Source of the DNA: an uncultured Coriobacteriales bacterium
Lineage (GTDB): Bacteria; Actinomycetota; Coriobacteriia; Coriobacteriales; Atopobiaceae
Assembly: GCA_946530775.1 (NCBI GenBank)
Contig: CAMNAH010000067.1
Location: 1 to 6,605 of the forward strand
Direction of reading: 5' to 3'
Length of the DNA stretch: 6,605 nucleotides
Position numbers and translations under genes: made by a program. Of this stretch, positions 1 to 4,914 are shown one piece after another; positions within the stretch are counted from its first letter, which is position 1; every line of letters starts with the position of its first letter. The notes under the pieces were generated by a model. It did no database searches. It was not told the origin of the DNA and was given only the letters and a program-made list of their open reading frames with translations.

Positions 1-1749
1 GACGACCGGCCCCACAACCTCCGCGCCGAGAAGATCCGCCAGCTGCCGCATGGAATCCTCCCCCGCCGTCGCACCGAAGCCGTGCACCACCACGAGCTCG
101 CACTCGTCGCGGTCCATCGTGGTCACCACACTGAGGAACCGCTTGGCGCGCGACGCACCCACGTAGACCAGGCCGCCCGGCTCGGCGACCAGGTCGTTCT
201 CGGCAAGCCAGCTCGATGCGTCCACGTCGATCAGCACGACGCCGTCCGCCTCGAGGCCCTTGAAGCGCCGCGCGGTATAGACGGGCGCACCCGCATCCTT
301 CTCGGATATGCTGGGATGACTGCCGTTCGTGCAGCTCAGGACCGCAATCTTCTTGGCTCCGAGCTTCCTCATGCGCGAGACCTCCGCGCGCACGAGCTCC
401 GCCGCAGCATTGCCGCCCTGCTGCGAGAAGCACATTCGCGGCCGCTCGCCCTCGACGCTCATCTCGAGGTAGCGCGCGGGCGTCTCGAGGCCCACCGCGG
501 ACTGGCTGCAGAGGGCGATCTCGCGCGTGTTGCGGCAGTTCACGCGCAGCGTGAGGCGCGTGTCGGCATCAAGCAGGGCCGGCGGGAGCGCCGCCGCCTG
601 CACGCGCTGGTTGGGGTCGTAGAACACGAAGAACGACCCGCCGCGCGCGGCCGTGATGGCGCGCAGGGTCTCGAAGAATCCGAACTCGACCAGGCCCTCG
701 AACCCGAAGTCCTGGGCCTCGTCGATGATCACGCAATCGTAGGGGAAGTCGCCCGCCTGCTCGTAATCGGCGAGCCGTTCGCAGAGCGCCGCATGGTGAT
801 CGTTCTCCATGCTCCCAGTAAGCTCCAGGCAGAACGCCGCCAGCGTCTGCACCTTCACCTCCGGCACGTCGGCCAGCGTACCTGCCAGCTCGTCGCGCAA
901 GAGGGCGTTGAAGCACAGGAACAGCACGCGCTTGCCGTCCTCGGCCATGCGGCGCGCCTCCTCGGTCGCGACGAGCGTCTTGCCCGTGCCCGAGAAGCCC
1001 TGGATGGCCACGTAGCCCTCGTCGGCGATGAAGTCGAGCACCTTCTTCTGTCCGTTGAGCAGCCTCAGGAACCGCCGCTCCTGGTTGTCGCGCTCGATGT
1101 CGGAGAGGCTCGCCACGATGCTGAAGTGCGGGCAGATGACCTTGCGGAACACGAGGTTGGCCTCGCGGTCGGTGAGGGTGGTCTCGCTCTTGCCGCTCGT
1201 GCCCAGCGCGAAGATCCGCTCGATGGCGGCCTGCGGATCCGCGAGATCCTCCTTGAGCAGCGTGATGGAGCGGGTGCGGTCGTCGGGACCCGTCTCAGCG
1301 GGTAGGTCGAGGCCCGCGAACTTCTGCCGCTCGAGGTCGAAGAACCACACCGCGGAGTGGATCTTGGTCTTATCGAGCAGCTTCTTGAGGCCGCGGTCGC
1401 GGAACACGCCCTCGAGCTTGTGCACCGTTTTGCGCGCCTGCACGTACGGGCCCTCGCCGTTGTGGATGAGGTGGCCGCTGCCGTAGTACCACGTGCCGTC
1501 GGTGTAGCTGATGCCCTTGCCGGCCTTGGCCTCGATCACCATGATGCCCTGGCGCGGGTGGAAGATGACGAAGTCGCCCTCGCCTTCGTGCAGCATGTCG
1601 TCCTTGTCCGCCGACAGCAGATGCATGCTGTGGATGACGTAGTAGTCGTTCGAGAGCTTGTCCTTGTCGGCGAGCGCCTCCCACACGATATCCTCCCGCG
1701 ATTCGGGGAGAAACTCGCGCGGCCCGTCCGAGGGGATCATGGTTGCCAT
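1..1749 (-). CDS. NERD-domain nuclease / superfamily 1 DNA helicase fusion (3' end outside window)
   Basis: Open from the ATG at 1749 to the left edge, about 583 residues seen without a stop; the C-terminus is missing. The N-terminal part (about residues 20-120) resembles a NERD nuclease-related domain: GEGDFVIF followed by GIMVIEAKAGKG, giving the expected acidic residue and E-x-K (near D59, E73, K75). A UvrD/Rep-like helicase core follows: Walker A GFSGTGKT (about 251-258), Walker B IIDEAQDF (about 341-348), FYDPNQRV (motif III), LRVNCRNTREI (motif IV), RRFKGLEADGVVLID (motif V) and YVGASRAKRFL (motif VI). All key helicase motifs look intact, so an ATP-driven DNA translocase with an attached nuclease is inferred; the substrate is unknown. 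The first ATG is preferred, with a modest AGG about 7 nt upstream; a second in-frame ATG is at 1740. Such fusions occur in DNA repair and in some phage-defence proteins, but nothing nearby indicates a defence island. Confidence 0.9.
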   Translation of the reverse strand, partial: MATMIPSDGPREFLPESREDIVWEALADKDKLSNDYYVIHSMHLLSADKDDMLHEGEGDFVIFHPRQGIMVIEAKAGKGISYTDGTWYYGSGHLIHNGEGPYVQARKTVHKLEGVFRDRGLKKLLDKTKIHSAVWFFDLERQKFAGLDLPAETGPDDRTRSITLLKEDLADPQAAIERIFALGTSGKSETTLTDREANLVFRKVICPHFSIVASLSDIERDNQERRFLRLLNGQKKVLDFIADEGYVAIQGFSGTGKTLVATEEARRMAEDGKRVLFLCFNALLRDELAGTLADVPEVKVQTLAAFCLELTGSMENDHHAALCERLADYEQAGDFPYDCVIIDEAQDFGFEGLVEFGFFETLRAITAARGGSFFVFYDPNQRVQAAALPPALLDADTRLTLRVNCRNTREIALCSQSAVGLETPARYLEMSVEGERPRMCFSQQGGNAAAELVRAEVSRMRKLGAKKIAVLSCTNGSHPSISEKDAGAPVYTARRFKGLEADGVVLIDVDASSWLAENDLVAEPGGLVYVGASRAKRFLSVVTTMDRDECELVVVHGFGATAGEDSMRQLADLLGAEVVGPVV

Positions 1750-1821
1750 GCTGCGCCTGCCTTCCCGGCCGATCCTAGCCCTGCCAGTCGCCGGAGTACT
1801 TGATGTGGGAGTCCGTCATAG

Positions 1822-1827
1822 ATTATA
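1822..1827 (-). promoter_or_regulatory. Candidate -10 box (TATAAT) for the helicase gene
   Basis: On the minus strand this reads as a perfect TATAAT, about 73 nt before the helicase start at 1749. No good -35 hexamer lies 16-18 nt upstream; the best is a weak TTACGC at 19 nt. In such GC-rich DNA a perfect -10 in the correct orientation is suggestive, but the start site is not proven. Confidence 0.4.
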
Positions 1828-1940
1828 AGGGCATCGTTCTAACCGCGCGTAAAAAGCGGCGGGTTTGGCGGGCGCGGCGAGGGCTGTGCACGCAAATTGG
1901 CGGTTTCTGCTCAAAATGCCTAGTTTTCCGCGGTTTTAAG

Positions 1941-1968
1941 GGGTCTAATCGCCATAGGGCGTAGACCC
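1941..1968. other. Strong hairpin inside the inverted-repeat element
   Basis: GGGTCTA (1941-1947) pairs perfectly with TAGACCC (1962-1968). After a 2-nt AT bulge, CGCC (1950-1953) pairs with GGCG (1958-1961) around a 4-nt ATAG loop. Bases 1941-1945 also belong to the left long arm, so this local hairpin and the long-range pairing are mutually exclusive at that end. Confidence 0.55.
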
Positions 1969-1990
1969 GCTATTTGGAACCGCAGGTCAG

Positions 1991-2028
1991 AGGCCCCGAA
2001 ATTCGGGCCTGTCCGGCTCCGATGGACA
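1991..2028. other. Two adjacent small hairpins in the loop of the element
   Basis: AGGCCC (1991-1996) pairs with GGGCCT (2005-2010). Next to it, TGTCC (2010-2014) pairs with GGACA (2024-2028) around a 9-nt loop; the two share base 2010. With the hairpin at 1941-1968 they give the loop of the long inverted repeat a compact, RNA-like layout. No U-run follows either one, so they do not look like terminators. Confidence 0.4.
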
Positions 2029-2133
2029 AATGACCCTCAAAAACCGCGGAAAAATCGGCATCTTGAGCAGAAACGGCGCTCTCTCGTGCCAACCGCCTTT
2101 CGAGAAGCCCCATTTGCCGCTGGGAGATCGCGA

Positions 2134-2147
2134 TTGCCGCGCGGCAA
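2134..2147. promoter_or_regulatory. Perfect 14-bp palindrome upstream of the hydrolase gene
   Basis: TTGCCGCGCGGCAA is a perfect dyad ending 45 nt before the hydrolase start. It is immediately preceded by, and overlaps by one base, a second palindrome ATCGCGAT (2127-2134). Its size and position fit an operator for a dimeric regulator, but no regulator gene is in the window and no clear promoter hexamers pair with it. GC-rich palindromes can arise by chance. Confidence 0.35.
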
Positions 2148-2192
2148 GACGCGAGCGCGTATGCTTGGAGCAACCGCATGCGAGGAGGCGCC

Positions 2193-2816
2193 ATGGACAC
2201 GAGCTTCATCACCATCAACACGCACAGCTCCATCCGCATCGATGGCGGAGCGGGCGCGGTCATCTACGTCGATCCGTTCGAGATCGCATCCGAGCCCCAC
2301 GATGCGGACCTCATCCTGATCACGCACTCCCACTTCGACCACTTCTCGCCCGAGAGCATCGCCAAGATCGCGCGCGAGGACACCCGCTTCGTGGCGCCCG
2401 CAAGCATGAAGGCCGAGCTCCCGCACGCGCTGCTCGTGGCTCCGGGAGACGTGCGCATGCCGCTCGAGGGCATCCGCGTGGAGGCCGTACCTGCGGCAAC
2501 GCCGGGCCGCCAGTTTCATCCGCGCGAGAACGGCTGGGTGGGCTATGTGGTCGAGCTCGCATCCGGCGTGCGCGTCTATGTGGCCGGCGACACCGACGAC
2601 CTGCCCGAGAACCACGAGATCGCATGCGATATCGCGCTGGTGCCCGTGGGCGGCACCTACACCATGGACGCGCGCCAGGCGGCCGCGTTCGTGAACGCGC
2701 TCAAGCCCGCGGTGGCGATTCCCGAGCACTACGGCACGGTGGCAGGCTCAGCCGATGACGGCAAGACGTTCGCCGGCCTGATCGACCCGGCCATCGAGGT
2801 TGTCTTCAAGCTGTAG
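2193..2816 (+). CDS. MBL-fold metallo-hydrolase, UlaG-like
   Basis: A 207-residue single-domain metallo-beta-lactamase-fold protein, probably a soluble two-metal hydrolase; the substrate cannot be told. The metal-binding motif THSHFDHF supplies H45, H47, D49 and H50. AGDTDD supplies the bridging D133, and PEHYG supplies H179. Other hallmarks of the UlaG-like branch are VDPFEI near residue 27, FHPRENGWVGY at 108-118 and PVGGTYTMD at 151-159. The segment before FHP reads VPAATPGRQ, where I recall many relatives having PAYN. The start at 2193 is chosen over the in-frame ATG at 2178 because AGGAGG (2183-2188) lies 4 nt before it and after the earlier ATG. There is no signal peptide. The gene stands alone, divergent from the helicase and convergent with the repeat-protein gene. 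Members act on very varied substrates (UlaG itself on L-ascorbate 6-phosphate), so that activity should not be assigned here. Confidence 0.9.
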   Translation: MDTSFITINTHSSIRIDGGAGAVIYVDPFEIASEPHDADLILITHSHFDHFSPESIAKIAREDTRFVAPASMKAELPHALLVAPGDVRMPLEGIRVEAVPAATPGRQFHPRENGWVGYVVELASGVRVYVAGDTDDLPENHEIACDIALVPVGGTYTMDARQAAAFVNALKPAVAIPEHYGTVAGSADDGKTFAGLIDPAIEVVFKL

Positions 2817-2842
2817 GGGCGCTTCCGGAGCGTCGCCCGCAT

Positions 2843-2872
2843 GAAAAAGGCGCGCGGCAAAACCGCGCGCCT
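2843..2872 (-). terminator. Rho-independent terminator of the minus-strand genes
   Basis: AGGCGCGCGG and CCGCGCGCCT (2848-2857 and 2863-2872) form a perfect 10-bp stem around a 5-nt loop. Read on the minus strand the stem runs into TTTTT, giving a canonical intrinsic terminator about 28 nt after the stop codon at 2900. On the plus strand no T-run follows the stem, so termination of the convergent hydrolase transcript here would be weaker. A small hairpin at about 2817-2839 directly follows the hydrolase stop. Confidence 0.85.
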
Positions 2873-2899
2873 CCGAGTCGATAGCCTGAATCGGCAGGT

Positions 2900-3496
2900 T
2901 TACTTGCCGCCGAGCATGGTGCCGGCAATGCCGATGACGTCGTCAAGGCCGATGCCGTCGGACAGGTCGATGCCGCCGGTCTTCTTCTTGGAGTTGTTGG
3001 AGAGCAGCGTGCCCGCGAGGCCCGCCACGTCGTCGAGGCCGATGCCGTCGGACAGGTCGACGCCGCTCTTCTTGGTCTTCTTGGTGGTGATGCCGGTGGC
3101 GTTGGCGATGGCCAGGAGCGACCCCGCGATGGTGGCGAGCTTGCCGAGGTCGAGCTGCATGCCAGCGGGCTCCTCAGCTGCCTGCTGCTGAACGGGCGCG
3201 GCGGTGTCGACGCCGAGCAGGCTGCCGAACAGCGAGCCGGCAAGGCTGTGCACGGAGTTGTTGTTCTGGCCGAGCAGCGTGCCGGCAAGGCCGGCGAGCT
3301 GTCCGAAGTCCACGGCGTTGCCCTGCGCGAGCGACGACACGGCGGTCACGACCTCAGCGGCCTCCTGGCGGCTGACGTCCTCAACGCCCGACACGGTGCG
3401 CACGGTGGAATACGGATGCTCGACAAGGCTGCCGAGGATGGAGGGGTTGTCCTGCGCGAGGCCGATAAGGCTGCCGACGATGCTCTGAATGTCCAT
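2900..3496 (-). CDS. Unrecognised repeat protein with Gly/Leu-rich motif (198 aa)
   Basis: I do not recognise a named family with confidence; a DUF937/YidB-like relation is possible but unproven. The start at 3496 has a good GAAGGAG (3504-3510) 7 nt upstream. The N-terminal half (1-60) is mostly helical-looking, beginning MDIQSIVGSLIGLAQDNPSI. The rest carries a motif in four versions: DFGQLAGLAGTLLGQNN (63-79), LDLGKLATIAGSLLAIAN (115-132), VDLSDGIGLDDVAGLAGTLL (146-165) and IDLSDGIGLDDVIGIAGTML (176-195). Lys-rich linkers TTKKTKK (137-143) and KKK (170-172) lie between the last units, and a Gln/Ala/Glu-rich linker is at 103-109. There is no signal peptide and no clear membrane helix, so a cytoplasmic protein that assembles through amphipathic helices is an inference. 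It is the last gene before a strong terminator, 132 nt after the flippase-like gene. Confidence 0.85.
   Translation of the reverse strand: MDIQSIVGSLIGLAQDNPSILGSLVEHPYSTVRTVSGVEDVSRQEAAEVVTAVSSLAQGNAVDFGQLAGLAGTLLGQNNNSVHSLAGSLFGSLLGVDTAAPVQQQAAEEPAGMQLDLGKLATIAGSLLAIANATGITTKKTKKSGVDLSDGIGLDDVAGLAGTLLSNNSKKKTGGIDLSDGIGLDDVIGIAGTMLGGK
2937..3060. repeat. Direct repeat, 34-nt near-identical copies at 90-nt period
   Basis: Positions 2937-2970 and 3027-3060 are identical except at one base. Their offset is exactly 90 nt, so each unit is 30 codons and the frame is kept. The copies encode the two DLSDGIGLDDV units of the overlapping minus-strand gene. DNA identity well above that of the two older motif copies in the same gene points to a recent internal duplication or to gene conversion. 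Confidence 0.8.
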
Positions 3497-3536
3497 TGGC
3501 GTGCTCCTTCTCGTGAAGAATTCGAACCTTGGGTCA

Positions 3537-3573
3537 ATGATAAACCGTGCCGCGGCGCTTGTTGCGTCCGCGG
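3537..3573 (-). promoter_or_regulatory. Candidate promoter with a palindrome in its spacer, for the repeat-protein gene
   Basis: TATCAT (minus strand, 3542-3537) is a 5/6 match to the -10 consensus and would place the transcript start about 34 nt before the ATG. At 17 nt upstream the -35 match, GCAACA, is weak. A hairpin lies in between: CCGCGG (3550-3555) with CCGCGG (3568-3573), extended by CGC/GCG with one bulged T around a 5-nt loop. This location is typical of an operator. Alternatively the hairpin ends transcripts of the upstream gene, although no U-run follows it. Confidence 0.4.
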
Positions 3574-3628
3574 TTGATTTTGCACCGTCTGCGGGAGAAA
3601 GGGCGCCGCGTGCCAGCAGGCGCTGCCG

Positions 3629-4807
3629 TTATTTCTTCTTGGGCGTAACGCGGATGCCGCCCGACACCTTGTGGCGCCGCATGCCGGGAAGCCCCGAGAT
3701 GAACCGGTCGAAGCCGCGGCGCACGCGGGCGAGGCGCTGGTACACGTTGGTGCCGCCGCGGCTGCGCAGCCCCAGGAGCGGGATGGCCGCAAGGATGGGC
3801 AGGATGTACTCGATGAAGCGCCACACCACGTAGGATGCCGAGACGGTCGAGCCGAAGACGGGCCCGAAGAGCATCGCGAAGCCCACCTCGGCACCGCCCT
3901 CGCCGCCGGGCAGCGGCACGGCGGAGGTGAGCAGCTCGAGCATCGATCCCGCGGCCAGGCAGGTCACGAGGTCGGCATCGTGGAAGCCGAAGGCATGCGC
4001 CACGAACCAGCCCAGCGCATACTGGCACGCGAGCTGCGACATCGAGATCAGCACCGCGAACGCCATCATCTTCCAGTCCTTCGCGGAGGTCTTGAAGCCG
4101 TCGGAGAACTCCTGCGACTGGTTGTTGAGCGCGTCACGCCAGCCCGCGTAGTCGAGCTTGAGCGGGGTCTTCTCGAGCAGGCGAATGCCGGTGTTTCCGA
4201 TGCGCCGCACGAACCGCGGGAACACGCAGAACAGGATGAGCCCCGTGACCGCGATGATCTTGGCACCGAAGAGCACGAGGCCGATCACCGCGAAGTTGCC
4301 CACGGCATCGACGAAGTACTGGTAGCGGAAGACGAGCATGATGGCCGCGAAGATGCCCTCGGCGGCCTCGTAGATGATGTAGCGCGTGCACTGCAGGGCC
4401 GACGCGGCGCCCACCGTGAGGCCCGCGCGCGTGAGGCGGTAGATGCGCGCCGGGGCCGATCCCGCGCCGCCCGGCGAGAGATACGAGAAGAAGATACCGG
4501 CGGCCTCGGCGCTCATGAGGTCGCGGAAGCCCAGCGGCGATTTGCGGTCGCGCGAGACGGGAACCGCGTAGCCCGTCACGCCGAGCAGGTAGTAGCAGAG
4601 CATGCAGGCCGCGCCGCGCAGCACCCACCAGACGTCGACGCCGGCGAGCGCGCCGACGAACTCCTCGAGCTGGCCGGAGAACACGATGTAGAGGACGTAG
4701 ACCACCATGACCGCACCGAGGAAGAGCACCGGCTTGCGGATGGATTTGAGCTCGTCGCGCTCGTGGTTGGTCGTGGATTGGACCTGGGTCTTGGGTTTCT
4801 CGGCCAT
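3629..4807 (-). CDS. Flippase-like integral membrane protein (UPF0104 / LPG-synthase transmembrane family)
   Basis: A 392-residue polytopic membrane protein of the family related to the N-terminal lipid-flippase part of MprF, and to YbhN and AglD. After a charged cytoplasmic start, hydrophobic segments lie near residues 27-43, 60-80, 98-112, 137-160, 168-196, 247-272, 280-298 and 333-350. Family hallmarks are SPGGAGSAPARIYRL (111-125) and AVPLPGGEGGAEVGF (296-310). The protein ends in a basic tail, VTPKKK. It lacks the soluble aminoacyl-transferase domain of full-length MprF, so lysyl-lipid synthesis should not be assumed; lipid or lipid-linked substrate transport is an inference from the family. 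The start at 4807 is supported by GGGAGGTGA ending 4 nt before the ATG. It lies 107 nt after the von Willebrand lipoprotein gene, with no strong terminator between, so co-transcription is possible. Confidence 0.9.
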   Translation of the reverse strand: MAEKPKTQVQSTTNHERDELKSIRKPVLFLGAVMVVYVLYIVFSGQLEEFVGALAGVDVWWVLRGAACMLCYYLLGVTGYAVPVSRDRKSPLGFRDLMSAEAAGIFFSYLSPGGAGSAPARIYRLTRAGLTVGAASALQCTRYIIYEAAEGIFAAIMLVFRYQYFVDAVGNFAVIGLVLFGAKIIAVTGLILFCVFPRFVRRIGNTGIRLLEKTPLKLDYAGWRDALNNQSQEFSDGFKTSAKDWKMMAFAVLISMSQLACQYALGWFVAHAFGFHDADLVTCLAAGSMLELLTSAVPLPGGEGGAEVGFAMLFGPVFGSTVSASYVVWRFIEYILPILAAIPLLGLRSRGGTNVYQRLARVRRGFDRFISGLPGMRRHKVSGGIRVTPKKK

Positions 4808-4824
4808 GGCGTCACCTCCCTGCG

Positions 4825-4868
4825 CGTATCGGGTAGCAGTAATTAACCTCTAAAGGATACCCGATACG
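4825..4868. promoter_or_regulatory. Perfect 11-bp inverted repeat in the leader of the flippase-like gene
   Basis: CGTATCGGGTA (4825-4835) is the exact reverse complement of TACCCGATACG (4858-4868), with a 22-nt A/T-rich spacer. The near arm ends about 4 nt before the Shine-Dalgarno of the flippase-like gene (4812-4820). It could be a two-half-site operator around a promoter or a leader-RNA stem that affects ribosome access. The spacer has weak -10-like stretches only. It is not followed by a U-run, so it is not a normal terminator of the upstream gene. Confidence 0.6.
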
Positions 4869-4914
4869 TTTGTGGGTTATGTGGGAGGCGACGTACGGAC
4901 GCTGGTGACGGAGG

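Larger units (their letters stand above)
1900..2077. repeat. Long imperfect inverted repeat, 46-nt arms
   Basis: The arm at 1900-1945 matches the reverse complement of 2032-2077 at 39 of 46 positions by hand alignment. Exact blocks include GTTTCTGCTCAA (1903-1914 with 2063-2074) and TTTTCCGCGGTTTT (1924-1937), which pairs with the copy around 2041-2053. The loop is 86 nt and itself contains hairpins. No transposase lies inside and no clear target duplication flanks the arms. It could be a MITE-like or foldback element, a dispersed intergenic repeat, or the template of a structured RNA; the sequence does not decide between these. Confidence 0.75.
1750..2192. other. Divergent intergenic region without a convincing gene
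   Basis: These 443 bases separate the minus-strand helicase gene from the plus-strand hydrolase gene. They contain the candidate -10 box of the helicase gene, the long inverted repeat, the nested hairpins and the 14-bp palindrome listed separately. They also include A/T-rich stretches unlike the flanking genes. Open frames that cross the region lack a ribosome binding site and overlap either the repeat or the start of the hydrolase gene, so no protein is called here. Confidence 0.7.

Noticed and set aside
82..1305. Long plus-strand open frame opposite the helicase gene
   Set aside because: It is His/Ala/Arg/Glu-rich with no recognisable motifs, and lies antisense to a gene with complete helicase motifs. 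It is a product of GC-rich codon usage.
2178..2192. Earlier ATG for the hydrolase gene
   Set aside because: The AGGAGG site lies after this ATG and just before the one at 2193, so the later start is favoured.
2037..2729. Minus-strand frame opposite the MBL hydrolase
   Set aside because: It is antisense to a gene with all metal ligands and a Shine-Dalgarno, and it begins without a ribosome site.
3529..3542. TTGACC on the minus strand as a -35 box
   Set aside because: No acceptable -10 hexamer follows it at 15-18 nt before the repeat-protein gene.
3603..3623. Weak hairpin after the flippase-like gene as a terminator
   Set aside because: Only five base pairs (GCGCC/GGCGC) with an 11-nt loop and a poor T-tract (CCTTTCT). 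It is too weak to call a terminator.
3671..4846. Plus-strand open frame of 391 codons opposite the flippase-like gene
   Set aside because: It is rich in charged residues and has no family signal, whereas the minus strand encodes clear membrane segments and UPF0104 motifs.
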